From: Candidatus Cloacimonadota bacterium
GTDB lineage: Bacteria; Cloacimonadota; Cloacimonadia; Cloacimonadales; Cloacimonadaceae
DNA length: 64,000 bases
Assembly (NCBI GenBank): GCA_029781115.1
Contig: JAKOXG010000006.1
Coordinates: 1-64,000 of the forward strand
Direction of reading: 5' to 3'
Shown: piece after piece, positions 44,074 to 54,173 of the stretch
Layout of the letters: every line of letters begins with the position of its first letter
Position numbering within the stretch: the stretch's first letter is position 1
Position numbers and translations under genes: made by a program
The notes under the pieces: model-generated
The model's database searches: none
Seen by the model: the letters and a program-made list of their open reading frames with translations, nothing else
What the model was told of the DNA's origin: nothing

Positions 44074-45213
44074 TTAGTGTCTGGTTTTAAAGCAATCTAT
44101 TTGGTTGTCTTTTAATAGCTTGAGAGCTTGTTCCTGCTCATCCGCAGTGTTAAAGGGGCCGCTAAAGGTGACCCAAGGCACATCCTTCCTGCTTCTATCC
44201 TCATAATATCCGGAAGGAAGCTTGAGACCGCGGATCCTATGAGCAATGCTGCGGGCATTGGCTTCCACGCCAAAGCGTCCCGTCTGCAGATACAGCCCAC
44301 TGACAGGCTTACCAGTCAGCTTCAAAGGCGCATCGGCGGGAGGAGTCTCTATCTCCACCACCTCTTGTTTGGGCGTTGCAGGGCTAACCTGCTCCAAGAT
44401 ATCCAACTTTTGATAGGGATACAAAAAGCTTAGGTCTACCCTGTCACCATACTTGGCTTTCAGCTCAAATATCTGATCCTCAATCATGTAGGCAACCTGA
44501 GAATAGCGGGTGATCTGCATGCCTTTTTTGTAATTTGAGAGGGCTTCCTGCCAATTTCCCGCCATGTGATATGAATAGCCCAAGAGGTAGTGAAAGTATT
44601 GGGTATCAGTGGGATAGCCTCTGATAGCACCCAGTTTGTTGAGCGTGCTGACAGAGCTCTGATGCTTACCTTGCCCGATATAGGCATTGGCGATCAGATA
44701 ATAGCTTTCTTCCAGAAACTCGCCCCGGGGTTCCAGGCGCTGATAGTTTTCTGCATGTGAGATGACGGATGAGGGTCTGTCGGCTATTTCTTCACACACC
44801 GCCAGCCAATAGAATCTCTCGAGAATCTGGCTGGAGGTGATCCTCTCCAGAAGCGTCTTAGCCTGCCCGGTTTGGCGCTGCAAGACGTGGAGTTTGGCCT
44901 GTTGCAACATGCTCAACTGGCCGTATTTGGTATTGGGATAATTAGTTATGGCTTGCTGCAGATAGCCGCTGGAGACATGGCTGCTCTTGTTTTCCACCAT
45001 AGCGCGCAGAAAGAGCACAAACGCCTTTTCCTCATTTGATGAGGGTTTGAGGGTTGAGATCTGCGAGGCAATCTCGTTGATCTTACCCTGCTCATAACTG
45101 CTCTCCAAAGCATTAAAGTTTTTGCGCATATTTGCATGCAATGAGGTGCACAGCAGAGCCAACAGCACGAATGCCAAAAGCACTTCACGATAAGCAAACT
45201 TGGTAGAGGGCAT
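44074..45213 (-). CDS. Secreted TPR-SPOR domain protein
   Basis: About 380 residues: a signal peptide (VLLAFVLLALLCTSLHA), TPR-like helical repeats (about 40-240; for example YLLGYSYHMAGNWQEALSNYKKGM), a Pro-rich linker, and a C-terminal SPOR domain (about 305-375: YLQTGRFGVEANARSIAHRIRGLKLPSGYY to GPFNTADEQEQALKLLKDN). SPOR domains bind glycan strands stripped of peptides at septa, so a role at the cell wall or division site is likely. The start could also be GTG 45222. It lies between rho and mutS in the same operon. Confidence 0.82.
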   Translation of the reverse strand: MPSTKFAYREVLLAFVLLALLCTSLHANMRKNFNALESSYEQGKINEIASQISTLKPSSNEEKAFVLFLRAMVENKSSHVSSGYLQQAITNYPNTKYGQLSMLQQAKLHVLQRQTGQAKTLLERITSSQILERFYWLAVCEEIADRPSSVISHAENYQRLEPRGEFLEESYYLIANAYIGQGKHQSSVSTLNKLGAIRGYPTDTQYFHYLLGYSYHMAGNWQEALSNYKKGMQITRYSQVAYMIEDQIFELKAKYGDRVDLSFLYPYQKLDILEQVSPATPKQEVVEIETPPADAPLKLTGKPVSGLYLQTGRFGVEANARSIAHRIRGLKLPSGYYEDRSRKDVPWVTFSGPFNTADEQEQALKLLKDNQIDCFKTRH

Positions 45214-45225
45214 AACTCTCACTTG

Positions 45226-46485
45226 TCAGCTGCTCATAGAATTGAGCAGATCGGCATTGGTTTTGGAAGCTTGCATCCTCTGTCTGAGCATCTCGATGCT
45301 CTGTTGAGGGCTGATGGTCTTGAGATATTTGCGCAGGACATACATTCTATTGATCTCGTTTTGGCTGAGCAGCAGCTCTTCGCGTCTGGTTCCACTGCGC
45401 ACCAAGTCGATAGCGGGATACAAGCGGAGGTCTGAAATCGAGCGATCCAGCACCAGCTCCATGTTGCCTGTACCTTTAAATTCTTCAAAGATAACCTGAT
45501 CCATCTTGGAACCGGTATCGATCAAAGCGGTGGCGATGATGGTGAGCGAGCCCGCTTCTTCCGTCTTACGTGCAGAACCAAAGAACTTCTTGGGCTTGAT
45601 CAAGCCGTTGGCGTCGATACCACCACTGAGTACTTTACCGCTGGAGGGAGTGATATTGTTGTAAGCTCTGGCCAAGCGGGTGATGCTATCCAGCACGATC
45701 ACCACATCCTGATTGAGCTCAACCATGCGCTTTGCCTTTTCCAGCACCATTTCTGCCACGGCGGTGTGGTTTTTGGGGGATTCATCAAAGGTTGAGCTGA
45801 TCACTTCTCTTTTACCGGGTTTGAGGATTTTCTTCATCTCGGTCACCTCTTCCGGGCGTTCATCCACCAAGAGAACGATCAGATAAACCTCCGGATGGTT
45901 GGAGAGAATGGCGTTGGCGGTATCTTGCAGCAGGGTGGTTTTACCCGTCCTGGGAGCCGCCACGATCAGCCCGCGCTGTCCTTTTCCAATGGGAGTAAAC
46001 AGGTTGATGAGGCGCGTGGAATAGTTGTCCGGATCATGTTCCAGATTGAGGCGTTCGGTGGGATAGTGGGGCGTAAGCTCATCAAAGGGACGGAGATCCG
46101 TGAGCGAAGTGGGCTCCATGTGGTTTACAGCATCCACCCTCAAGAGAGCAAAATACTTCTCACCTTCTTTGGGAGCACGCACGGGACCGGAGACCATGTG
46201 CCCGGTCTGCAAGCCAAAGCGCTTGACCTGGGTTTGGGATACATAGACGTCGTCGCGCCCGGGATTGTAGTTGTTTCTGGGAAATCTCAAAAAGCCAAAG
46301 CCTTCTTCACCGACTTCCAGGCAACCTGTCGCAAAGGACAAACCTTCCTGAGAAGCCTGAAAACTCAAGACTTCCAGCACCAAGTCTGTGCCTTGATACT
46401 TGTCATAATCAGGCATGCCTATCTTTTTGGCGACTTTGATCACCTGCTCCTGATCCATCTGAAAGAGATTGTCTTCAATTGTCAT
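45226..46485 (-). CDS. rho: Transcription termination factor Rho
   Basis: Hexameric RNA helicase that ends transcription. The 419-residue protein has a short N-terminal helical region, an RNA-binding cold-shock-like domain ([31 protein letters not shown]), Walker [42 protein letters not shown], and the Q/R-loop region [39 protein letters not shown]. It lacks the long insertion of some Bacteroidota and Actinomycetota. It lies 11 bases after the methyltransferase gene. Confidence 0.97.
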   Translation of the reverse strand: MTIEDNLFQMDQEQVIKVAKKIGMPDYDKYQGTDLVLEVLSFQASQEGLSFATGCLEVGEEGFGFLRFPRNNYNPGRDDVYVSQTQVKRFGLQTGHMVSGPVRAPKEGEKYFALLRVDAVNHMEPTSLTDLRPFDELTPHYPTERLNLEHDPDNYSTRLINLFTPIGKGQRGLIVAAPRTGKTTLLQDTANAILSNHPEVYLIVLLVDERPEEVTEMKKILKPGKREVISSTFDESPKNHTAVAEMVLEKAKRMVELNQDVVIVLDSITRLARAYNNITPSSGKVLSGGIDANGLIKPKKFFGSARKTEEAGSLTIIATALIDTGSKMDQVIFEEFKGTGNMELVLDRSISDLRLYPAIDLVRSGTRREELLLSQNEINRMYVLRKYLKTISPQQSIEMLRQRMQASKTNADLLNSMSS

Positions 46486-46496
46486 TTTATCACTCC

Positions 46497-47279
46497 TTAA
46501 TCTGTACTCTGGTTCAATGGTTTAGTGCCCAAGATCATGATCCGGCTCGCGGGAGCACAGCCATAGTCCTGGATACGCTTTTGGATCTCTTCTCCTTCTA
46601 CTACCAAAGACTGAGAATCCTCCAAACTATCTATACGCTTGAGGATGCCGTTGTAATTGCGCTTCAGATTTTCGCAATTTTGGGCATCCTTGGGGTTGTT
46701 TACGGGGACATAGTAATCCTTTATCTTCAAATCGGTTAAGCCCAAAGACTTGATCTTATCGATAATCTGCTGCCGCTCAAAGGTCTCAAAGTGGTCGATG
46801 CCAAAGCGTTGATCCACCCTGGCCACCCAGTGATGCATCATGATATGTGTGCGCTGCGCATCGGTTTGGACTCCGTCCTGATACATCTCGCTGATCAGCA
46901 AATGGCCACCAGGCTTGAGTACGCGCAGTAGCTCAGCCAACACAAGCTCCACATTGGCAAGATGATGCAGGGCGTTGCTGATGGTCACAAGGTCAAAATG
47001 ATCGTCCACAAAATTCAGCTCTTCCAGGTTCATCTGGTAGATTTCCACCTCGTCTTCAGGGAAGAGATTTTGAGCATGCTCCACCGTCTTGGGGTTGGAA
47101 TCCACGCCCACAATGCGCACAAAATGCCCCAGTCTCTGCTTTAGGATGTTGATAAAATCCCCTCTGCCTGTAGCAGCATCAAGAACTTGGGGAGCTTTGA
47201 TTTTGCTTAGGATGTCGAATACATCTTTCACAAAAGATACCTCTCTTAACGGTGTTTTAGGATGTTTTGCCACTTTCAC
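46497..47279 (-). CDS. Class I SAM-dependent methyltransferase
   Basis: The 260-residue protein has motif [16 protein letters not shown], acidic loop [10 protein letters not shown], and the post-I region [36 protein letters not shown], of the Methyltransf_11/UbiE type. The substrate is not clear. It starts at GTG 47279 (a second GTG lies two codons later), with no strong ribosome site. It is the first gene of the rho-mutS operon and has its own promoter upstream. Confidence 0.82.
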   Translation of the reverse strand: MKVAKHPKTPLREVSFVKDVFDILSKIKAPQVLDAATGRGDFINILKQRLGHFVRIVGVDSNPKTVEHAQNLFPEDEVEIYQMNLEELNFVDDHFDLVTISNALHHLANVELVLAELLRVLKPGGHLLISEMYQDGVQTDAQRTHIMMHHWVARVDQRFGIDHFETFERQQIIDKIKSLGLTDLKIKDYYVPVNNPKDAQNCENLKRNYNGILKRIDSLEDSQSLVVEGEEIQKRIQDYGCAPASRIMILGTKPLNQSTD

Positions 47280-47338
47280 GGCATACGTAAAGACTCAAAA
47301 GACTTGCTAAGACTGTTATCAATCTTGTTTCTGGTCAC

Positions 47339-47367
47339 ACCATATTAATCAAGCCGTTTTTCGTCAA
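47339..47367 (-). promoter_or_regulatory. Promoter of the methyltransferase-rho-SPOR-mutS operon
   Basis: On the minus strand TTGACG, a 17-base spacer and TATGGT. The first 13 bases TTGACGAAAAACG also occur at 52424 (+) in front of iorA. Confidence 0.55.
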
Positions 47368-47544
47368 GTCCTTTTTTTATGAGCGCAAAGTGGAGTGTTG
47401 CCATTCTCTTTTTACCCACGGACTCAAGGCAGGCAAAGAAGTGCCCATTTTGGGCTTTAAATTGCTTTCATGTTCCAGATGATTGTGCAAAATTTGACTT
47501 TTGGCAGCAGCTTACCACTTGTCGAAACCCGTTTTTTGCTGCCC

Positions 47545-47724
47545 TTGGCTCCTGCTCCTAACCTACTGCTTTTCCACTCGTTACTTACTCGAGGAGCAGG
47601 AGAGCAGCAGGGGCGGAGTTGGCAAGCCGCATGGAATGGGCATTTGCGGAGGGTCAAAACAGGCTGTTTTGCTTGACCTTTATCGATACGCAGGTTAAAT
47701 ATTTCAAAACGACCTACTTTTCCC
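47545..47724 (-). repeat. Long intergenic repeat, family C, copy 2
   Basis: The inverted copy of 23447-23640. Its palindromic part has perfect 11-bp arms CTCCTGCTCCT (47549-47559) and AGGAGCAGGAG (47592-47602). The stretch on the minus strand encoding VGRFEIFNL to KCPFHA matches VERFEIFDL to KCPFNA in copy 1 without gaps over about 31 codons. Confidence 0.85.
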
Positions 47725-47938
47725 ACTGCCGGATCCGGACAAGCATCTCCTATCAAATTGGTAGGTGTTTGCTGGGGGACTGTCACAGAATTGCGGTAGT
47801 TGGCAGAGTGGATTATTGTGATGTTGGAAACAATTTACTCTTAAACTGGCTGATTTCCCGCTCTTTTCACTGTTTTTGGAACAATCCTTGCATGATATTC
47901 CAAAGTAGAGAAAAACACTTTTATAGCAGGTTCTTAGC

Positions 47939-50900
47939 ATGAAACGTATCGTAACATTTACACTGATTTTGTCGTGCCTGTGCTGTGCACTGGCAGCGAC
48001 TTCCCATAGATTGGATCTGGGTTTACCCACACTCAAAACCACGGATCATTACACCCAGGTCACGCTCCCTGGCGGCCAGACCTATGCGCAACCGGGTGAG
48101 CCTGCATTGCCCTGGCTGGCATCCAAGCTGTTGCTCCCTCTGGGTGAAGAAGCCGGCAAGATCACGGTAACGCTTTCCAAACCTCACAGATACAAACTTG
48201 ACAAGCCGATCCAGCCTGCAGACGCCAATTATCCTTTGTCCATGAAGGATGTTCCCGCACCTTTTGGCCCGGATGAGGAAATCTACGCCTCAGAAAAGGC
48301 ATGGCCTGAGGTCAATAACAACGGTGTAAACACTCATTTTCTGGCTGGACATCCCATCAACTTCACCGCCTACTGTCCCTTTGAATATTACCCGCGCTCT
48401 GGCGAGCTTATCTTTTATCAAAGCGTGGAAATACACGTGGAAAGCCAAAGTTCCGGCAGAGCACAGGCGGCTTTGGCTTTGCTGAAGCAGGACGCTTTCA
48501 CGCGTAAACGCCTCAGCACCTCAGTGGATAATACCGATCAGCTCCCATCCTATCAATCTTGGCAGATCGGCACGGAGTATCTGATCATCCACGCTACAGA
48601 CAAGACCACCCAATGGACTGCTTTGAAGGACTTTTATGCAGGGCGGGGCATCTCGGTGGAAATGAAGACGGTGGAATCCATCCAAGCGCAGGTTAGCGGA
48701 GCAGACTTGCAGGAGCAGATCCGCAACTACATCATCAGCGTGTATCAGGCTAATCCCCTGAAATATGTGCTGTTGGCGGGAGATGTAGACGTGATCCCGC
48801 ATCGTGGTTTTTATGTGGACTTAGGCCCAACCTATCAAGTGGATTACGACATTCCTGCGGATATGTATTATTCCTGTCTGGATGGCAATTGGAACACAAA
48901 TGGGAACGAGCTATGGGGCGAGTTCAATGAGGCGGATTTGGCGCCGGAACTTGCTTTGGGGCGTATCTGTTACAACAATGACGCCGAGATTGCCAACCAA
49001 ATCACCAAGATAATGCTCTATCACATCGCACCGGTGGAAAATGAGGTGAAAACTGCCTTCTTTGTGGGAGAATGGCTATGGGATGGGCCCACTTGGGGAG
49101 GTGACTACATGGATGAGATGATAGGGGGCAGCAATGCCAATGGCTATACAACCGCAGGAGTGCCAACTACTTGGAATATCAGCACTCTCTATGACCGCAC
49201 TTATGGCTATGAGGATGCGTGGGGGCCCAATGATGTGCGCCCCATGCTCAGCCAGGGCGCAAACCTGGTAAACCATCTGGGACACTCTTTCACAAACTAT
49301 GCTCTCAGACTATCAAACAGCCATGTTTCTCCAAGCACCATCACCAACAACGGCAGCAGCCACAACTTTTCCATCTATTTCACTCAGGGCTGTTATGCCG
49401 GTGCTTTCGACAACCGCACCACGGAAGTGGGTGGATATGTGGACGATTGCATCACAGAGAAATTTACTTCCATCAGCACCGCAGCCGTTTCAATGATCGC
49501 CCACTCCCGATATGGTTGGGGCGTGCAGGGATCGACTGATGGGGCTTCACAGAGATTTCACAGGCAATATATCGACGCCATCTTTGGAGAAAACATCTGC
49601 GATCTCGGCTGGGCTTTGGTGGATAGTAAAATAGACAACATTCCCTATACAACTACCAATCCCGTAATGTATTGGGTCGCATACGAAACCAATCTGATAG
49701 GTGATCCGGCATTGAGCATTTGGACCGATACGCCGCAGTTTATTACAGCTGAGCTGCCGCCTACGTGGAACATGCCAATTTTGCACTATCATGTGGCAAC
49801 CAATGCGCCTTTTGCAACTCTGAAGATCAAAGATCAGGATACAGTGATCTGCAAAGCCCATGGCAATGAAATGGGGCAAATTGATATAAACCTGTTCGAG
49901 GGCATAGCTCCGGGAAGCTATATGCTATATATCACTGCGCCAAATTTTTACTCATATGCAACGCCCATCACCGTCGAAGCAAATGACATGCCCTATGTGA
50001 TGGCCAAAAACATCCAAGTGCAAGATGCAGACGGCCTTTTGCACACCGAAGAAGAGTTTTCCCTGAGATTTACGCTCCATAATAGTGGAACCGTGGATAT
50101 GAGCAACCCCGGCACCATCACCCTGAGCAGCAATTCGGACAATATCCAGATCCTCAATTCAAGCCTCAGCTTTGATGCCATCGCCCAGGGAGATTCGCTG
50201 GTGCTTGAAGATGCCTTACGGGCTAAAATCGTGGGTAGTTTTGAGGATGGCAAGACCGCCAACCTCATGCTGCGCTGCAACTTCGATGGATACACCGCCA
50301 ATAGTGGCATCATGATCACACTCAACGCCCCGGATCTGACGCTCACATCCTACACCATTAACAACTCAAATCCCACCATCCGCCCCGGGGATTCACCCCG
50401 CATCAATCTCACGCTCGAAAATAACGGCAGTGGAAATGCCAATCTGCCGACCATGGTTCTGTTCTGCGATACACCTGAGGCGATTTTATCTCATTACGAA
50501 GTGAATTTCCCACCCCTTGGTGGTGGAGAACAATGCACTTACAATGCGGCATTCAGAGTCACAATCCCGGCTGATATAGACTCTGGAGCCGTGATCAACG
50601 TGAGTTATATCCTCTACGCAGAAAATGGGAGTGTTAAAGATGGCCAACTCACCATCCATCTGGGCTTTCCCATCCATGACTTTGAAAACGATATGGCCGG
50701 CTGGACTACATATAGCGTGAGCCTGGGCTATGCCAACCAGTGGCACCGCAGCAACTATCGAAACCACACTCCCTCAGGGAGTTATAGCATGAAGTTTGGC
50801 GGTGAAGGTGCTACAAACTACACCAATCGAGCCTATGGAGCTTTGGAGAGTCCGGAGTTTATCCTGGGTGAGAACAGTGTGCTCACCTTTTATCATCGCA

Positions 50901-51517
50901 TGGACGTGGAAGCTCATAACAATCCGGCGTACGCTTGGGATGGTGGATTTATGCAGATAAAACAAAACGATGGTGTTTGGAGGCAGATCGCACCCATAGG
51001 TGGCTATCCTCGCACAATCTACAACAATCCCGCCTCTCCGCTAAGTGCAGGCACACATTGCTGGAGTGGCTCATTTGATTGGACTCTGGTGACCTTTGAC
51101 CTCTCGGCGTATAGTGGCAAAGCATCAATCAGGTTTGTGTTCGGTTCCGACGGCGCAGCGAATGCCGAAGGCTGGTATATCGATGATGTGCGTTTGGAAT
51201 ATGAATACGAAGTTGGATCAGATGACCCCATCGTCTGCCCAGTTTTAAGTTTAAAACCAAACTACCCCAACCCCTTCAACCCCAGCACGACAATATCCTT
51301 CAGCCTCCCGATGAATGGCGAAGTAAAGCTGGATGTGTTTAATCTCAAAGGCCAGCGTGTCAGACGCCTTATTGACTCATCCCTGACCTGTGGAGAACAT
51401 AGCATCGTCTTCAACGGTCTGGATGATCACGGCCGCCCCGTTGCCAGCGGAATCTATTTCTATAGGCTCCAATCTCATGGCAAGACCATCACCCGTAAAA
51501 TGATGCTGATGAAGTGA
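47939..51517 (+). CDS. Secreted gingipain-like C25 family cysteine peptidase with sorting domain
   Basis: The 1192-residue protein has a signal peptide (to about residue 19) and a propeptide-like region (20-200), then a C25 catalytic domain at about 205-605. This has YVLLAGDVDVIPHRG, ELALGRICYNND, the catalytic His in NHLGHSF (His449) and Cys in FTQGCYAGAFD (Cys485). Ig-like domains follow, then a lectin/MAM-like jelly roll (about 905-1085, ending GWYIDDVRLEY). The C-terminus is a FlgD-like sorting domain with YPNPFNPSTTISFSLP, DVFNLKGQRVRRL and final RKMMLMK. It probably digests external protein for amino-acid fermentation. The sirtuin gene follows 4 bases later. Confidence 0.92.
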   Translation: MKRIVTFTLILSCLCCALAATSHRLDLGLPTLKTTDHYTQVTLPGGQTYAQPGEPALPWLASKLLLPLGEEAGKITVTLSKPHRYKLDKPIQPADANYPLSMKDVPAPFGPDEEIYASEKAWPEVNNNGVNTHFLAGHPINFTAYCPFEYYPRSGELIFYQSVEIHVESQSSGRAQAALALLKQDAFTRKRLSTSVDNTDQLPSYQSWQIGTEYLIIHATDKTTQWTALKDFYAGRGISVEMKTVESIQAQVSGADLQEQIRNYIISVYQANPLKYVLLAGDVDVIPHRGFYVDLGPTYQVDYDIPADMYYSCLDGNWNTNGNELWGEFNEADLAPELALGRICYNNDAEIANQITKIMLYHIAPVENEVKTAFFVGEWLWDGPTWGGDYMDEMIGGSNANGYTTAGVPTTWNISTLYDRTYGYEDAWGPNDVRPMLSQGANLVNHLGHSFTNYALRLSNSHVSPSTITNNGSSHNFSIYFTQGCYAGAFDNRTTEVGGYVDDCITEKFTSISTAAVSMIAHSRYGWGVQGSTDGASQRFHRQYIDAIFGENICDLGWALVDSKIDNIPYTTTNPVMYWVAYETNLIGDPALSIWTDTPQFITAELPPTWNMPILHYHVATNAPFATLKIKDQDTVICKAHGNEMGQIDINLFEGIAPGSYMLYITAPNFYSYATPITVEANDMPYVMAKNIQVQDADGLLHTEEEFSLRFTLHNSGTVDMSNPGTITLSSNSDNIQILNSSLSFDAIAQGDSLVLEDALRAKIVGSFEDGKTANLMLRCNFDGYTANSGIMITLNAPDLTLTSYTINNSNPTIRPGDSPRINLTLENNGSGNANLPTMVLFCDTPEAILSHYEVNFPPLGGGEQCTYNAAFRVTIPADIDSGAVINVSYILYAENGSVKDGQLTIHLGFPIHDFENDMAGWTTYSVSLGYANQWHRSNYRNHTPSGSYSMKFGGEGATNYTNRAYGALESPEFILGENSVLTFYHRMDVEAHNNPAYAWDGGFMQIKQNDGVWRQIAPIGGYPRTIYNNPASPLSAGTHCWSGSFDWTLVTFDLSAYSGKASIRFVFGSDGAANAEGWYIDDVRLEYEYEVGSDDPIVCPVLSLKPNYPNPFNPSTTISFSLPMNGEVKLDVFNLKGQRVRRLIDSSLTCGEHSIVFNGLDDHGRPVASGIYFYRLQSHGKTITRKMMLMK

Positions 51518-51521
51518 AGAA

Positions 51522-52229
51522 ATGAAGATAAAAGAAACAGACCGACTCCTGGTGCTCACAGGTGCTGGAATCAGTGCTGAAAGCGGCATCCGCACCTTTA
51601 GAGCTTCCGATGGCCTCTGGGAAGAACACCGCGTGGAAGATGTGGCTTCTCCCCAAGGTTTTGCCCGTGATCCACACTTGGTGTGGAGATTTTATAAGGA
51701 ACGCTATAAACAAGCAATGTCCGTGGAGCCAAATCCTGCCCACTACGCCCTGAAAACGCTGGAAGATGCGTTGGGCGAAAGGTTTTGGTTGGTCACACAA
51801 AACGTCGATGGCCTGCACGGCAGAGCCGGAAACAAAAACGTCATCGAAATGCATGGCAGCTTGAACACTGCCCTGTGCACCCACTGCCACAAACGCTTTC
51901 CTACCGCTGAGATAGACCTTGAAGCTGAGCTGCCGCCCTGCCCAAATTGCAGGAAAATGCTGAGACCAGATATCGTGTGGTTTGGAGAAATCCCCTATCA
52001 GTTGGATGAGATCCAGTCGCTGCTGGATAAGGCAACCCTGCTGTTGGTGATCGGAACCAGTGGGAATGTGTATCCTGCCGCGGGATTTGTGATGGCGGCC
52101 AGATATTTGGGTGCGCGCACCATGTGTGTAAACTTGGATGCACCTCAAAACAAGAGTTTCTTTGATGACTTCCACCAGGGCAAAGCAGGAGAAGTCCTCC
52201 CCGGCCTGGTGGCAGAATGGCTTAAATAG
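51522..52229 (+). CDS. cobB: Sirtuin, NAD-dependent protein deacylase (class III-like)
   Basis: Removes acyl groups from lysine using NAD. The 235-residue protein has GAGISAESGIRTFR, TQNVDGLH, catalytic His in MHGS, four zinc cysteines (CTHC and CPNC), and GTSGNVYPAAG. The pair Tyr and Arg in FYKER sits where class III sirtuins (human SIRT5, E. coli CobB) hold the carboxylate of succinyl or malonyl lysine, so desuccinylase activity is plausible. It follows the secreted peptidase gene by 4 bases and is probably transcribed with it. A hairpin at 52313-52352 lies downstream. Confidence 0.93.
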   Translation: MKIKETDRLLVLTGAGISAESGIRTFRASDGLWEEHRVEDVASPQGFARDPHLVWRFYKERYKQAMSVEPNPAHYALKTLEDALGERFWLVTQNVDGLHGRAGNKNVIEMHGSLNTALCTHCHKRFPTAEIDLEAELPPCPNCRKMLRPDIVWFGEIPYQLDEIQSLLDKATLLLVIGTSGNVYPAAGFVMAARYLGARTMCVNLDAPQNKSFFDDFHQGKAGEVLPGLVAEWLK

Positions 52230-52565
52230 CATCTATAAAGAGAAGAGTTGAAGTCAGAGTAAAGGCGGAGCCGAGCTCTGCTAAGGCCGGTTCGGCCAGA
52301 TAATGAAGGATGAGGGGCTTGATGGGCTTGCTGAGCTTGTCCATAAGCCCCTGCTTCACAATATCATCGCCCGCTGCCATAGCTGTCTCTGTGAAATAAT
52401 TTCATGGTTTTTTTGAAAAAGTCTTGACGAAAAACGCATATTCGTCAGCATAGGGAATCTTTGCTAAAAGGGCTATAGGCAAGGCAGTTACGAGTCTTGG
52501 ACTCGCATGTCATGTCGAAGCAACTTGATGAAGACTAACAATAAAATAATATAGAGGAGTAACTA
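52230..52565. other. 336-base gene-free region
   Basis: It holds a short remnant resembling part of family C copy 1 (GAGCCGAG, then CGGTTCGGCCAG, with a GGCCG-GTT-CGGCC hairpin at 52285-52297), a 12-bp bulged hairpin with arms AGGGGCTT and AAGCCCCT (52313-52352, no T-tract), and a candidate iorA promoter TTGACG at 52424. No gene. Confidence 0.75.
52424..52452 (+). promoter_or_regulatory. Possible promoter of iorA
   Basis: TTGACG at 52424-52429, followed 17 bases later by AGCATA (poor). The sequence TTGACGAAAAACG equals that of the rho-operon promoter. Weak call. Confidence 0.3.
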
Positions 52566-54173
52566 ATGGAAACATTGATGTTACTGGGCGATGAAGCATT
52601 GGCGCAAGGCGCGCTGGATGCAGGAATCTCAGGATTCTACGCCTATCCCGGCACTCCATCGACGGAGATCGTGGAGTATGCTCAAGTGAGCAAACAAGCA
52701 AAAGATAACAATGTCCACACCAACTGGAGTTCCAACGAAAAGACCGCCATGGAAAGCGCCATCGGCATGAGCTATGCCGGCAAGCGCGCCATGGTCACCA
52801 TGAAGCATGTGGGGCTCAACGTATCCGCTGATCCCTTTATGAACTCAGCCTTTACGGGAGCCAACGGCGGTTTGATCGTCACCGTGGCGGACGACCCCTC
52901 CATGCACTCATCCCAAAACGAACAGGACTCCCGTTTCTATGGAAAGTTTGCCATGATCCCGATCTTGGAGCCTTCAAATCAACAAGAATGTTACGACATG
53001 GCTTTCTGGGGATTTGAGCTTTCCGAAAAGTATCGCGTCCCTGTATTGCTCAGGCTTACCACCAGGTTGTCACACTCCCGTAGCGGCGTGAAGAGACGCA
53101 ATCCCCTGCCTCAAAACAGTCTGAATAAGCCGGATGATCTGTTTCAGTTTATGCTACTTCCTGCCATTGCCAGAAAGAAGTATAAACACCTGATCGCACT
53201 GCAGGAGAAGTTTGTAGAGGAATCGGTCAAATCACCCTACAATATCTTTGATCTTGATGGTAAAGATAACAGCTTGGGCATCATCTGCACCGGCTTGGCT
53301 TACAACTACCTCAGAGAGGTGTATAAGGGTGAGCCCGTCCCGTATCCTGTGATCAAGATAAGCCAATATCCGCTTCCCAGAAAGCAGATCACGCAGCTTT
53401 ATGATATGTGTGAAAGCATCTTGGTATTGGAAGAAGGAATGCCCTTGGTAGAAGAGCTGATCACGGGTCTGAAACACAAAGGAGCCAAACCCGTGAAAGG
53501 TAGACTGGATGGAACCGTAGACCGTGATGGTGAGCTGAACCCAAATAAGGTGGCACGTGCTCTGGGCTTGAAAGACACCTATGGCAAAGATCTGCCGGAA
53601 GTTATGGTTCCCAGACCACCGGCATTGTGCATGGGCTGCCCTCATACGGATAGCTTCAAGGCTCTCACAATGGCGCTGGAGCCCTATGGCAGAGGCCATG
53701 TATTCAGCGATATCGGCTGCTATACCCTCGGCTTTATGCCCCCTCACAATGCGATCAATTCCTGCGTGGATATGGGCGCCAGCATCACCATGGCCAAAGG
53801 AGCCGCTGATGCAGGGCTGTTCCCCTCTGTCGCTGTGATTGGAGACTCTACATTCAACCATTCCGGTATGACCGGACTCGCCGACTGCGTGTATGAAAAT
53901 ACCAACGTAGTGATCGTGATTTTGGACAACCGCACCACCGGTATGACCGGAGGTCAGGATTACACGGTATTTGGCAAGCTGGAAGAAATCTGCAAGGGCT
54001 TGGGTGTGCATCCAGACCACATCCGCACCTTTGTGCCACTGCCCAAAAACTATGATGAGATGGTGAAAATCTACCAAGAAGAGATCGCCTACGAAGGCGT
54101 CTCAGTCATCATCCCTGTGCGTGAATGTGTTCAAACTCTGAAGAAGAAAAATAAGAAGGAGGCAGCAAAATGA
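52566..54173 (+). CDS. iorA: Indolepyruvate ferredoxin oxidoreductase alpha subunit, no ferredoxin domain
   Basis: TPP-dependent enzyme that oxidises aryl pyruvates from aromatic amino acids to acyl-CoA, passing electrons to ferredoxin. The 535-residue protein has the Pyr domain start LLGDEALAQGALDAGISGFYAYPGTPSTEI, LCMGCPHTDSFKAL, SDIGCYTLG, and the TPP-binding GDSTFNHSGMTGLADCVYENTNVVIVILDN with TGMTGGQ. Family members usually carry a C-terminal domain with two 4Fe-4S clusters; this one ends right after the TPP domain (VRECVQTLKKKNKKEAAK) with no Cys cluster. The stop overlaps iorB by 4 bases (ATGA). GAGGAG precedes the ATG. Confidence 0.9.
   Translation: METLMLLGDEALAQGALDAGISGFYAYPGTPSTEIVEYAQVSKQAKDNNVHTNWSSNEKTAMESAIGMSYAGKRAMVTMKHVGLNVSADPFMNSAFTGANGGLIVTVADDPSMHSSQNEQDSRFYGKFAMIPILEPSNQQECYDMAFWGFELSEKYRVPVLLRLTTRLSHSRSGVKRRNPLPQNSLNKPDDLFQFMLLPAIARKKYKHLIALQEKFVEESVKSPYNIFDLDGKDNSLGIICTGLAYNYLREVYKGEPVPYPVIKISQYPLPRKQITQLYDMCESILVLEEGMPLVEELITGLKHKGAKPVKGRLDGTVDRDGELNPNKVARALGLKDTYGKDLPEVMVPRPPALCMGCPHTDSFKALTMALEPYGRGHVFSDIGCYTLGFMPPHNAINSCVDMGASITMAKGAADAGLFPSVAVIGDSTFNHSGMTGLADCVYENTNVVIVILDNRTTGMTGGQDYTVFGKLEEICKGLGVHPDHIRTFVPLPKNYDEMVKIYQEEIAYEGVSVIIPVRECVQTLKKKNKKEAAK

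Larger units (their letters stand above)
47280..47938. other. 659-base gene-free region with long repeat
   Basis: It holds the promoter of the methyltransferase-rho operon (47339-47367, minus), family C repeat copy 2 (47545-47724, minus), and the leader of the C25 peptidase gene. Small ORFs here lie in the repeat or its shadow. Confidence 0.8.

Noticed and set aside
46479-46739. Plus-strand ORF opposite the methyltransferase
   Set aside because: Shadow of the minus-strand gene; no start signal.
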